A stretch of DNA of 64,000 bases, from NCBI RefSeq assembly GCF_013376455.1, contig NZ_CP045504.1, positions 2,377,001-2,441,000 of the forward strand. The letters are read 5' to 3'. Each line of letters begins with the position of its first letter. The first letter of the stretch is position 1. Below are positions 8,153 through 16,493 of the stretch, piece by piece. The position numbers and the translations under genes were made by a program. Under the pieces are notes generated by a model. It saw only the letters and a program-made list of their open reading frames with translations, was not told where the DNA came from and made no database searches. The DNA is from Desulfolutivibrio sulfodismutans DSM 3696 (GTDB taxonomy: Bacteria; Desulfobacterota; Desulfovibrionia; Desulfovibrionales; Desulfovibrionaceae).

Positions 8153-8612
8153 TTCCCCCATCGCCGCCTGGGAAAAAAAGGCCTTCGCGGTGACGGTCTT
8201 CGGGCTGGGGCTGACCGGCGTGGCCCAGATGCCCATCTTCAGCCGCTACTATATCGCCGACATCCCGGGCTTCGCCTGGCTGGGCAATTTTGTGTTCACG
8301 CACATGCTGCATTACGCCCTGGCGGCCGTGTTCCTGTATTTCGCCTTCCGCTTCGCCGCCATCTATGTCCTGGCCTGGCGGCGCGACCATCCCCTGACCG
8401 CCTCGGGCCTCGTCCGGGCGGTGCTGTATGCGGCGCTGATCGCGACCGGCGCGGTGCGCATGATGAAAAACCTGTCCGGGGTCTACCTGGGGGAATGGAC
8501 GGTGCTGGTGGTGGACTGGACCCACCTGCTCTTCGCCATGCTCCTTCTGGGCGCGGTGCTGTGGGCCAGGGGAGGCGGCAGGCGGGGCTATACGGCCATG
8601 TCGCGGCTGTAA
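8145..8612 (+). CDS. Small cytochrome-b-like integral membrane subunit
   Basis: A 155-residue protein beginning at ATG 8145 after GGAAAGGAG, overlapping the iron-sulfur gene by 8 bases. It has four predicted membrane helices (about residues 13-30, 45-75, 88-105 and 122-142) with histidines in or near helices two and four (HMLHYAL, DWTHLLF) that could bind haem. It probably passes electrons from the exported Fe-S protein to the quinone pool. The cytochrome-b assignment rests on topology and context rather than a diagnostic motif. Confidence 0.75.
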   Translation: MASSPIAAWEKKAFAVTVFGLGLTGVAQMPIFSRYYIADIPGFAWLGNFVFTHMLHYALAAVFLYFAFRFAAIYVLAWRRDHPLTASGLVRAVLYAALIATGAVRMMKNLSGVYLGEWTVLVVDWTHLLFAMLLLGAVLWARGGGRRGYTAMSRL

Positions 8613-8632
8613 GGAAACGGATGCCCGGGCCG

Positions 8633-9901
8633 TCAGTCCGCGCGCACCACGGGGATCTCGTCCCAGACCGTGGTGTAGCGCGGCGACCGGCGGCCCTGCT
8701 TCATGCGCCAGGGCCGGGCGAGGCCGCTGGCCGCAAAGGTCAGGGCGTCGCGGCCATGCCGGGCGTTGATGCCGTCCACGACGCACATGAGCGCCCGGGC
8801 GCGGGCCGTCTCCCGGGGGTTCTCCAGGAGGCTGCCGCGACAGTTTGCGGCCGGTTCGAGGCCAAAAAGCATGACCCCGGTTTTCTTGTAGCGGAAGCCC
8901 GGCCGGAAGATGCGGCCCAGGACCGCCTGCCCCAGCCGGATGATCTCCGGGGTGGCGGCCGTGGGCACGGCAAAGGCCGCCGTGTCGGACACGGCGTACT
9001 GGGGCTCCCCGGCGACAAACCGGTTGGTCTGCACGAAGACCAGGATATTCCCGGCCACGCACCCTTTGCCCCGCAGCCGCTCGGCGGCCCGGGCGGCATG
9101 GAAGGCCACGGCCTCGCGCATCTCCCCGGCATCCGTCACCGGGCGGCCGAAGGACCGCGAGGCCACCACGGACCTGGGCGGGGCCGGGGCCGCGTCCAGG
9201 TCCAGGCAGGACACCCCCTGAAGCTCAAGCAGGGTCTGCAGGCCGATCACGGTCATCCTGCGGCGCACCAGCTCCCGGGGCAGCCGGGAAAAGTCCAGGG
9301 CCGAACGCACCCCCAGGCCGCGCAGCCAGGCCCCATGGCGACGCCCGATCCCCCACACCTCCTCCACGTCTACGCCCCGAAGAACCCGCTCCAGGTCGGC
9401 ATGGCCGCACAGGTCCAAAACGCCGCCCAGGGCCGGGTCTTTTTTGGCCAGCCGGTTGGCGACCTTGGCCAGGGTCTTGGTGGGACCAAGCCCCACGGAC
9501 ACCGGGATGCCCGTAAAACGCCGCACCGTGTCCCGCATGCCCCGGGCCAGGGCCACGGCCTCCGGCAGGCCGGTCAGGTCCAGGAAGGCCTCGTCGATAG
9601 AATAGACCTCCATGGCCGGGGCGAACCGGGCCAGGGTGTCCATGACCCGGGCGGACATGTCGCCGTAGAGGGCGTAGTTGGAGGAAAAAACCGCCACCTC
9701 GTGGCGTTTCAAAAGCTCCGCGCATTGGTAGGCGGGCTGGCCCATGCCGATGCCCAGGGCCTTGGCCTCGGCCGAACGGGCCACGATGCAGCCGTCGTTG
9801 TTGGAAAGCACCACCACCGGCCGGTCGGCCAGGGCCGGGCTGAAGACCCGCTCGCAGGAGACGTAGAAGGCGTTGCAGTCGACCAGGGCGAAGGTGGGCA
9901 T
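8633..9901 (-). CDS. umuC: Y-family DNA polymerase V catalytic subunit UmuC
   Basis: A 422-residue translesion polymerase. The N-terminus [17 protein letters not shown] and [10 protein letters not shown] are typical UmuC palm/finger motifs, and [10 protein letters not shown] carries the catalytic Asp-Glu pair. The HhH/little-finger regions and the C-terminal UmuC extension are present, and the length equals E. coli UmuC. It lies 24 bases downstream of umuD in the same direction, forming the usual SOS-mutagenesis operon. Confidence 0.96.
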   Translation of the reverse strand: MPTFALVDCNAFYVSCERVFSPALADRPVVVLSNNDGCIVARSAEAKALGIGMGQPAYQCAELLKRHEVAVFSSNYALYGDMSARVMDTLARFAPAMEVYSIDEAFLDLTGLPEAVALARGMRDTVRRFTGIPVSVGLGPTKTLAKVANRLAKKDPALGGVLDLCGHADLERVLRGVDVEEVWGIGRRHGAWLRGLGVRSALDFSRLPRELVRRRMTVIGLQTLLELQGVSCLDLDAAPAPPRSVVASRSFGRPVTDAGEMREAVAFHAARAAERLRGKGCVAGNILVFVQTNRFVAGEPQYAVSDTAAFAVPTAATPEIIRLGQAVLGRIFRPGFRYKKTGVMLFGLEPAANCRGSLLENPRETARARALMCVVDGINARHGRDALTFAASGLARPWRMKQGRRSPRYTTVWDEIPVVRAD

Positions 9902-9925
9902 GGGGGCCTTTGGGGACAGACGGGG

Positions 9926-10375
9926 TTACGGACGGGACACGGCCTTGTGGATGATGTAGGTGACCACGCCCCAGATCTCGAAGCTCTGCTCCGGGGCGAC
10001 CTCCGTGGGGGCGAAGTCGGTGTTTTCCGGCACGAGCAACAGGCGGCCCTGGGACGCCTTCAGGCGTTTGACCGTGAGCTCGCCGTCCAGGGCGGCGATG
10101 ACGATGTTGCCGCTTGCGGCCGCAACGGCCCGGTCCACCACCAGGATGTCGCCCGGGGAGATGCCCGCGTCGGTCATGGAATGGCCGTGGACGCGCACGA
10201 AAAAGGTGGCCGCCGGATGCTTGACGAGGTGCTCGTTGAGGTCGAGCTTCTTGTCGATGTAATCCTCGGCCGGCGAGGGAAACCCGGCCGGAACCGAGGC
10301 CAGATACAGCGGCAGGGCGCAGGCCGAACGCTTCTCAAAGCCCAGGATTTCAAGGCCGGACAAAGTGGGGGTCAT
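9926..10375 (-). CDS. umuD: UmuD-like S24 peptidase, polymerase V accessory subunit
   Basis: A 149-residue protein with the S24/LexA-type dyad: Ser in GHSMTDAGI and Lys in ELTVKRLK. The likely self-cleavage site is the Ala-Gly in VPAGFPSPAED. ATG 10375 is preceded by AAGGA at slightly long spacing. RecA-stimulated cleavage of UmuD activates UmuC in known systems. No recognisable LexA box was found in the upstream 100 bases, which is not surprising because LexA sites vary between phyla. Confidence 0.93.
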   Translation of the reverse strand: MTPTLSGLEILGFEKRSACALPLYLASVPAGFPSPAEDYIDKKLDLNEHLVKHPAATFFVRVHGHSMTDAGISPGDILVVDRAVAAASGNIVIAALDGELTVKRLKASQGRLLLVPENTDFAPTEVAPEQSFEIWGVVTYIIHKAVSRP

Positions 10376-10860
10376 GGCTTTCGTTGTTCCTTCGCGGACA
10401 GGATCCGGGGGTTGGGAAAACGGGGCCGCCTGCCCGCACCCTGGCCGACTTCTCGGGATATCCCGCCCGCCCCGGGGCAGGGCCCGGACACCGCTCCAGC
10501 ATAAGGAACCGGACGCGGAAGGTCCACCCCCGCCCGTCACCCCCGCCTCGCCGACCCATCCCGGGAAGGAACCGCCCCATGCGGAATCGCCCGGGCTGGT
10601 CGGGCAAAAGCCAGCACCGGCCCGACAATCTGGACAGGCCCCGGGAAGTCGTATAGATAGTCGCAGCGGCGGATACGGCGTCGTGTTCTGCGTGTGTGCC
10701 CAAGATATCCGAAATATGGGCAACCGCCACGTCCACCGGCGACACGGAACACGCGGCAACGCCCCCTTGGAGGGGAAGGGCCAGCCCACGCCGCACGACA
10801 AACACGCTTCATCCGGGCAACAAACCAGTTGCGCCACTGACGCCTACGAGGGGAATGACG
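10376..10860. other. Intergenic region between umuD and the capsule cluster
   Basis: About 485 bases between divergent genes with no supported ORF. A possible but poor promoter for the plus-strand cluster is TGGACA (10631) with TATAGA (10652), spacer only 15. The frame upstream of 10861 is open but has no ribosome site or export-signal logic, so it is not counted as coding. Confidence 0.5.
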
Positions 10861-12063
10861 ATGCCTGGAAAGGCCTTGCCTACAAAATACGCCGCATGGG
10901 CCGTGGTGCTGATCTTCTCTCTGCTGGCCTCCGGCTGCGGACTCCCCGGCTCCGGACCTACCCGGGCCACCATCGACAAGTACCCGGAATCCGACAAAAA
11001 TACGACCGGCATCAGCATCGTCGAGGTCAACGCCTCGATTGCCCGCCAACTGCGGGACAGCCTGCAAAAAACCATGTTTTCCGCAGTGTTCTCCGGGAAT
11101 ACCCTGGGAAATTACAGCGTCGGCCCCGGCGATATCCTCGAAGTGACCGTGTGGGAAAGCCCGCCGGGAACGCTTTTCAACAACCCCGGATCTGAACTCG
11201 CGACCGCCCAGACGGCCATGGCCCCCATGCGCTTCCCGGAACAACAGGTCAACAGCGACGGGTCTATCTCCGTGCCCTTCGCCGGATATGTTCCCGTGCG
11301 CGGGCTGACCTTGCGGCAGATTGAAGAGGAAATTTACAGACGCCTGCAGGGCAAGGCCAACGACCCCCAGGTGCTGGTCCGTCTGGCCAAAAACACCACG
11401 TCCACGGTGACTGTCGTCGGCGAAGTGACCAACAGCATCATCGTGCCGCTGACTCCCAAACGCGAACGGATACTGGATATCCTGGCCACCGCCGGAGGCG
11501 TCAAGCAGCCGGTCAACAAGGTGATGATCCAGCTGACCCGCGCGGAGAAGGTCCACTCCATCCCCTTGAAGGCCATCATCTCCGACAACAAGGAAAATCT
11601 CGTATTGGAGCCCGGGGACATTCTCACGGCCCTTTACCAGCCCAACAGTTTTATCGCCCTGGGGGCCACGGGCAAAAACGCCGAGGTGGAATTCGAGGCC
11701 ACGGGGCTCACCCTGGCCCAGGCCCTGGCCCGTTCCGGCGGCGTCCAGGACGGCCGCGCCGACGCCCAGGGGGTGTTCATATTCCGGCTCGAGCCTATGG
11801 ACAGCCTCAAATGGCCCACGCCGCCGACCATTGTCACCCCGGAAAACACCGTCCCGGTCATTTACTCGGTCAACCTCCGGGATCCTGCGACGTTCTTCGC
11901 CGCCCAATCCTTCCCCATCAAAGACAAGGATGTGCTCTACGTCTCCAACGCGCCAGCGACCGAGATCATGAAATTCTTGAGCATCATTACGTCCGTCACC
12001 AGCCCGTCCCTGAACACTCTGGGCTATATCCGGTCCTTCACGGCAACCGGCGCCTGGAACTAG
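10861..12063 (+). CDS. Outer-membrane polysaccharide export lipoprotein (Wza/KpsD/BexD type)
   Basis: A 400-residue lipoprotein. ATG 10861 follows GAGGGG at 7 bases and gives a signal peptide with lipobox LASGC, making Cys26 the lipid-modified residue. Next comes the polysaccharide-export domain (VGPGDILEVTVWESPPG; SDGSISVPFAGYVPVRGLT) and then SLBB-type soluble ligand-binding repeats (VTVVGEVTNSIIVPL; FIALGATGKN). Size and order match BexD/WcbC proteins of group 2/3 capsule systems, which form the outer-membrane pore. It heads the polysaccharide cluster. The matching inner-membrane ABC exporter genes are not in this window. Confidence 0.92.
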   Translation: MPGKALPTKYAAWAVVLIFSLLASGCGLPGSGPTRATIDKYPESDKNTTGISIVEVNASIARQLRDSLQKTMFSAVFSGNTLGNYSVGPGDILEVTVWESPPGTLFNNPGSELATAQTAMAPMRFPEQQVNSDGSISVPFAGYVPVRGLTLRQIEEEIYRRLQGKANDPQVLVRLAKNTTSTVTVVGEVTNSIIVPLTPKRERILDILATAGGVKQPVNKVMIQLTRAEKVHSIPLKAIISDNKENLVLEPGDILTALYQPNSFIALGATGKNAEVEFEATGLTLAQALARSGGVQDGRADAQGVFIFRLEPMDSLKWPTPPTIVTPENTVPVIYSVNLRDPATFFAAQSFPIKDKDVLYVSNAPATEIMKFLSIITSVTSPSLNTLGYIRSFTATGAWN

Positions 12064-12116
12064 CGCCTTTGCGATTGCCGGTCTCGTTGCGGACGTGATG
12101 GGTACGCTTTGTTGAT

Positions 12117-13043
12117 ATGAAAAAAATCGTTTTGTCCCAAACGTGCCAGGGCTTGGTGCTCAAGCAGCTGCTCCTGTCGTCCGATGCGTTCAAGAAGGAT
12201 TTTGAGTGTACGTTCATTCCGAATTATGAAATCCAGGACGGCAAGCCGGGGCTGGCCCCCCCGACAGCCCTGCAGGAGGCGATCAAAACCTGCAACGTCC
12301 TCATCTATCACGACATTGCGCACTACGACTTTCCAACCCTCCTCCGCCAGATGCCGCCCGGCGGGGTGGCCATCAAAATTCCGTACATCACATCCACGAT
12401 CTACTGGCCCACCTACGAATATCAAAATCCCTTCTGGCTGTGCCCCAGGGGGACCACGGCGCTCATCCCCTGGCCCTGCACAGTGCTCAACGAGCTCATC
12501 GTGTCCCTGCGGGACAAGAAAAAAATCCTGGACGCATATCTGGAGACGGATATCCCGTCCTGCCTCGACATGGACCGTTCCTGCACTTCACAAATCGCGT
12601 ATTTGCACTCGGCCGAGGCCGGTTCCATTTTCAATATAGCCGAGTTCGTGGAAACACACTTCCGTGACACGCAGCTCTTCCACCTGATCAACCACCCGGC
12701 GCGGCCTGTCTTTCTTGAGTTGGCGAACGCCATTTTCACCCACCTCGACATGCCGCTTCTGAAAGACTTCCGCAGCGATCCCTTCGCCACGCATCAAATC
12801 CCCATCCATCCATCCATCATGCGGCATTACAACCTCTCCTGGTGCGATGAGACAACAGAATTCCAGCTTATGGACAAATCCTTCACCTTCAGCGAGTACG
12901 TCGCCCTTTATATCGATCTTTATATTGAAAAATTTCAGTACACCCGGTTCCCGTCCCTTCAGGACCAGAAAAAAAAACTCCCCGGGCTGCTGAAAAAGCT
13001 CACGGCTTTTTTCTCCCGGCGCCGCGACACGTCCGTCCCGTGA
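12117..13043 (+). CDS. wcbI: WcbI-like polysaccharide biosynthesis protein (putative acyl/acetyltransferase)
   Basis: A 308-residue cytoplasmic protein resembling WcbI of Burkholderia capsule clusters: an N-terminal Rossmann-like segment (IVLSQTCQGLVLKQLL), the conserved IYHDIAHYDFPTLL and the PSIMRHYNLSW region near the C-terminus. WcbI binds coenzyme A and is thought to acetylate capsule sugars. The gene has markedly lower GC than its neighbours and a weak ribosome site, consistent with separate acquisition. It lies 53 bases after the export lipoprotein gene in the same orientation. Confidence 0.8.
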   Translation: MKKIVLSQTCQGLVLKQLLLSSDAFKKDFECTFIPNYEIQDGKPGLAPPTALQEAIKTCNVLIYHDIAHYDFPTLLRQMPPGGVAIKIPYITSTIYWPTYEYQNPFWLCPRGTTALIPWPCTVLNELIVSLRDKKKILDAYLETDIPSCLDMDRSCTSQIAYLHSAEAGSIFNIAEFVETHFRDTQLFHLINHPARPVFLELANAIFTHLDMPLLKDFRSDPFATHQIPIHPSIMRHYNLSWCDETTEFQLMDKSFTFSEYVALYIDLYIEKFQYTRFPSLQDQKKKLPGLLKKLTAFFSRRRDTSVP

Positions 13044-13180
13044 ACGCTCCCTTGTGTTTCGCACCCCAAGCATACGCCGCCAATTTTTAAGAAAAAAAAT
13101 AAGCATTTTAACTTGTTGCTTTCAAACTTCGTGCGCCGCGCCTTCGAGGACACGACTCAGGAAGCCGTACCGTGGCCTCG

Positions 13181-13220
13181 GAGGGGCGCCACACGGGCCC
13201 TGTCGGCTGCTGCGCCCCTC
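13181..13220. repeat. Perfect 9-bp inverted repeat with inner dyad
   Basis: GAGGGGCGC (13181-13189) and its complement at 13212-13220 enclose a second near-palindrome around GGGCCC. It lies in the gap before the glycosyltransferase gene. With no T-tract it is not a standard terminator; it could fold in the leader RNA. Confidence 0.45.
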
Positions 13221-13318
13221 CGCCCCGCTTGCCCTGCTTTGCGCTCCGGATTACAATTCCAAGACGAAACTGGTTTTCCCCCGATTCGAACGCATATACA
13301 GAGGATAGACACGCCGCA

Positions 13319-14647
13319 ATGCTTCCTCGCACCAACCTTTCCAAACAGCACCCTGTCCCGGTGACTCTGGTTCCCCTGTCCCACGTGGCGCATGCTCCGG
13401 GAGATACGGTGTGGCGTTCCCTGGGGGAGACGCCGCGTCTGGAACTGCGACCGCCGGGCCGGACCCTGCCCGAGGGGTGGATTCATCTCCAAGGACGGCT
13501 CCTGCGGCGTAGCGGCGCCTGGACAGCCTTCCTGCATGCCGAGGCCGGGAAACGGGAACCCGTGCGCTTCGAACTGCCGGTCTCCCTTAAGGGCACCATC
13601 AACGAGGTGCTCTGCCTCCCGGGCGGCGTGACGCGGCTGGTCCTCGAGCCCATGCAGGGCGAGGGGGAGTTCACCCTCGGCGAATTCAGCTTCAAACCCG
13701 TGGGAGAGGTGGAGCGGGTACGGCGCATGTACCAGCGCATTGTCGCCATGTTTTACAAGTATCCCCGGGCCCGCCGCAAACGCGCCGGGCTGCATTCCAA
13801 AACGGCGATTCTGCGGCTTCAGGAGGCCTATCGCATTGCCGGTAGGCTGCGGACCCTCTCCCCGGTCATCCCGTACGACCGGTGGATCAGGGAGTTCGAC
13901 CTGCTGACGGAAAAGGACCGGGAGGCCATCCTTCGGGACACGGCGCGCCTGCGCCGCCCCCCCCGGTTCGTGGTCCATGTGCAGGGCGGCCATGCCCCTG
14001 CGGCCCGCCGGGCCACGCTGGCCTCCCTGCGCCGCCAGCTCTATCCGCACCATGAAATCCGCGACGCCGCGCCCGCCCTGGCGGGCGGGGACCGCCGGAC
14101 ATGGTTCGTCTTTCTGCCGCCCGGCGCGGCTCTGGCCCCCCACGCCCTGTACTGGATGGCCCGGACGGCCTTCGACGACACGCGGGTGCGCCTGATCTAC
14201 ACCGACCACGACATTCTCGACACGGGCGGGGCGCGCCGCGATCCGGCGTTTAAGCCCGACTGGTCCCCGGAGCTTTTGCGCTCGACCAACTACATCGGCC
14301 ACGCCGCGGCCATCCGGGGCGACCTCCTGGCCGCCCTGGGCCTTGATCCGGACGTCTTCGACATGCATGGCCTGCTGTTGCGGGCCGGGGAGCGGATTCC
14401 GCGCTACGCCGTGGCCCATGTGCCTGCCCCGCTGTTCCATCTGCCGCCCCCCGGCGATCCGGGCAACCCAAACGGCTCCAGCCCGTCCCAGGTGGCGGCC
14501 CACCTGGAACGCCTGCAGGTGGCGGCCCAGGTGGAACCCACGGCCAGGGGCCATTGCCGGGTCCGCTATCACCTGCCGCCAAAGCCCCCCGGGTGTCCAT
14601 CATCATCCCCACCCGCGACTGCCTGGCGGTGCTGCGGACCTGCCTGA
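13319..14647 (+). CDS. Two-domain glycosyltransferase, 5' part (frame lost at a C-tract)
   Basis: Starts at ATG 13319 behind AGAGGA. The frame encodes an N-terminal region and a first GT-A-like domain (YTDHDILDTGG, DPAFKPDWSPELL, NYIGHAAAIRGDLLA) typical of long GT2 proteins of O-antigen/capsule clusters. After RVRYHLPPKPP at the run of six C (14585-14590), this frame becomes nonsense and stops at 14647, while the -1 frame continues in good homology as RVSIIIPTRD. One missing C (seven instead of six) would restore a protein of about 710 residues. This may be a real inactivating or phase-variable deletion, ribosomal slippage on the C-run, or a sequencing error. Confidence 0.75.
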   Translation: MLPRTNLSKQHPVPVTLVPLSHVAHAPGDTVWRSLGETPRLELRPPGRTLPEGWIHLQGRLLRRSGAWTAFLHAEAGKREPVRFELPVSLKGTINEVLCLPGGVTRLVLEPMQGEGEFTLGEFSFKPVGEVERVRRMYQRIVAMFYKYPRARRKRAGLHSKTAILRLQEAYRIAGRLRTLSPVIPYDRWIREFDLLTEKDREAILRDTARLRRPPRFVVHVQGGHAPAARRATLASLRRQLYPHHEIRDAAPALAGGDRRTWFVFLPPGAALAPHALYWMARTAFDDTRVRLIYTDHDILDTGGARRDPAFKPDWSPELLRSTNYIGHAAAIRGDLLAALGLDPDVFDMHGLLLRAGERIPRYAVAHVPAPLFHLPPPGDPGNPNGSSPSQVAAHLERLQVAAQVEPTARGHCRVRYHLPPKPPGCPSSSPPATAWRCCGPA

Positions 14648-15450
14648 CCAGCCTGCTGGAGAAAACCGACTATCGCCGCTTCGAGATCCGCATCGTGGAC
14701 AATTCGAGCCGCGATCCCGAGACCCTGGACTACCTGGCACGCATAAACGGCCATCCCCAGGTCAAGGTGCTGCGCTACGATCTGCCGTTCAACTATTCGG
14801 CCATCAACAACCACGCCGCCGCCCACTGCACCGGGGACGCCCTGTGCCTGCTCAACAACGACACGGAGGTCATCGGCCCAGGCTGGCTTACGGAAATGCT
14901 CGGGCATCTGGTGCAACCCGGGGTGGGCGTGGTGGGGGCCAAGCTCTATTATACCGACGGCCGCATCCAACACGCCGGGGATGTCGTGGGTCCGGGGGGA
15001 TGCGCCAACCATCTGCACGCCTGCCTTGAAGGGGACGATCCCGGTTACTGCGACCGGGCCATCCTGGCCCAGGAACTCTCGGCGGTCACCGCCGCCTGCC
15101 TGCTCACCTGGAAGGACGTGTACGACCGCATGAAGGGCCTCGACGCCGTCAATCTGCCCGTGGCCTTCAACGACGTGGACTATTGCCTGCGCGTGCGCAA
15201 GGCCGGGTTGCGGGTGGTCTGGACCCCCTACGCCGAATTGTACCACCACGAATCCTACAGCCGGGGCGACGACAGCGCCTCTCCCGAGCGCAAGGCCCAG
15301 GCCCGCCGCGAGGTCCGCCACATGCGGGCCCACTGGAAACACGTCATGCGCCACGACCCCTTCTACAACCCCAATTGCAGTTATTCCCACCCGGACTTCT
15401 CCCTCAACATCGCCCCCCTGGTGCGCAAACCATGGCTCAACCGGCCATGA
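14554..15450 (+). CDS. Family 2 glycosyltransferase domain, 3' part of the frameshifted gene
   Basis: A complete GT2 (rhamnosyltransferase-like) catalytic domain: VSIIIPTRD, EIRIVDNSS, a LNNDTEV metal-binding region and the late motif VAFNDVDYCLRVRKAG. Its frame opens before the first part ends and a TTG at 14554 follows AGGGG, so independent translation is possible. Continuity of homology with the upstream frame suggests it is the second domain of one protein. It ends with TGA overlapping the ATG of the next glycosyltransferase (ATGA at 15447-15450). The sugar transferred cannot be told. Confidence 0.82.
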   Translation: MPGPLSPAAKAPRVSIIIPTRDCLAVLRTCLTSLLEKTDYRRFEIRIVDNSSRDPETLDYLARINGHPQVKVLRYDLPFNYSAINNHAAAHCTGDALCLLNNDTEVIGPGWLTEMLGHLVQPGVGVVGAKLYYTDGRIQHAGDVVGPGGCANHLHACLEGDDPGYCDRAILAQELSAVTAACLLTWKDVYDRMKGLDAVNLPVAFNDVDYCLRVRKAGLRVVWTPYAELYHHESYSRGDDSASPERKAQARREVRHMRAHWKHVMRHDPFYNPNCSYSHPDFSLNIAPLVRKPWLNRP

Positions 15451-16493
15451 CCGGGCATCCCGCGACGCCTCCGACCCGGGCCATTGTGGTGGAGGAATGC
15501 GACAACCCCTCTTCGGCCTATTTCCTCTTTCCGGCCCTGGCGCATCTGCCCTGCCCCGTCACCCGCCGCAGCTTCGCCGATCTCCCAGGTCCGGCCGAAC
15601 TGGATGGGGCCATGGTGGTGCTGGCCCGGTATGTCCCCGGGGGCTGGGTGCGCCTTCTGACTGCGGCGCGGCCCCGCCTGTCCCGGCTGGCGTTTTTCAT
15701 GGACGACGACCTGTTCGATACCGCCGCCTCCCGGGGCGCGCCCCTGCATTACCGGTTCAAGCTGTGGCGGCTGGCCGCCCGGCGGCGGGACTGGCTCTTG
15801 TCCCAGAAGGCGGAATTCTGGGTGTCCACCCCGGCCCTCATGGAGAAATACGCCGCCTGGGGGCCGCGCCTGGTCCTGCCCGCGCCCCTCCCGGCCGGGG
15901 CCGCATCCCCGGATGCGGACACGCGGCGGATTTTTTACCACGGCACGGCCTCCCACAACCCGGACATCCGCTGGCTTTTCCCGGTCATGGCCGAGGTCTT
16001 GGCCAAAAACCCCCGGCTGGCTCTGGAAATCGTGGGGAAGCGGGCCGTGGCCACGCTGTTCAAACCCCTGCCCCGGGTCACGGTGGTCCATCCCATGCCC
16101 TGGCCCGCCTACCGGATCTTCGCCGCCACGCCGGGACGCCACGTGGGCTTGGCCCCCCAGCTCGATTCGGCCTTCAACGCCGCCCGCTCCTATACCAAGT
16201 TCTGCGACATCACCCGCAGCGGGGCCGTGGGCGTCTACGCCGCAGGCTCGGCCTGCGCGGACGTGGTGGAGCACGAAAAAGACGGCCTGGTGGTTCCCAT
16301 GCAGCCTGCCGCCTGGGTTGCGGCCATCACCCGGCTGGCCGGGGACGACGGGCTGCGGGCGGCCATGTTGCAAAACGCCCAGGACAAGCTGGCGGAGCTG
16401 TCACGTAGGGCCGAGGCCTCCCACGCCCGCCTTTTCGCCGCGCCCCCGGGGACCCCGGAAGGCGCGCCTGACGCGGGGGCCACGGATGCCTGA
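15447..16493 (+). CDS. Glycosyltransferase (GT1/GT4-like)
   Basis: A 348-residue protein starting at the ATGA overlap with the preceding gene; an in-frame ATG at 15432 is the alternative. The N-terminal half has FFMDDDLFDTA and WVSTPALMEKYA. The C-terminal half has the GT-B features IFYHGTASHNPDIRWLFPVM and RSYTKFCDITRSGAVGVYA, followed by a glycosyltransferase-like tail. It probably adds a sugar to the capsule precursor in the cytoplasm. Donor and acceptor unknown. Its last codons overlap the start of kpsC. Confidence 0.75.
   Translation: MTGHPATPPTRAIVVEECDNPSSAYFLFPALAHLPCPVTRRSFADLPGPAELDGAMVVLARYVPGGWVRLLTAARPRLSRLAFFMDDDLFDTAASRGAPLHYRFKLWRLAARRRDWLLSQKAEFWVSTPALMEKYAAWGPRLVLPAPLPAGAASPDADTRRIFYHGTASHNPDIRWLFPVMAEVLAKNPRLALEIVGKRAVATLFKPLPRVTVVHPMPWPAYRIFAATPGRHVGLAPQLDSAFNAARSYTKFCDITRSGAVGVYAAGSACADVVEHEKDGLVVPMQPAAWVAAITRLAGDDGLRAAMLQNAQDKLAELSRRAEASHARLFAAPPGTPEGAPDAGATDA

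Noticed and set aside
10660-10690. GGCGGATA near the start of the capsule cluster, similar to the ops/JUMPstart element
   Set aside because: Only the GGCGG core matches; the downstream bases of the ops consensus are missing.
13280-13300. GATTCGAAC sequence resembling a tRNA T-loop
   Set aside because: The flanking bases do not form a T-stem and no acceptor, D or anticodon arm can be drawn on either strand.
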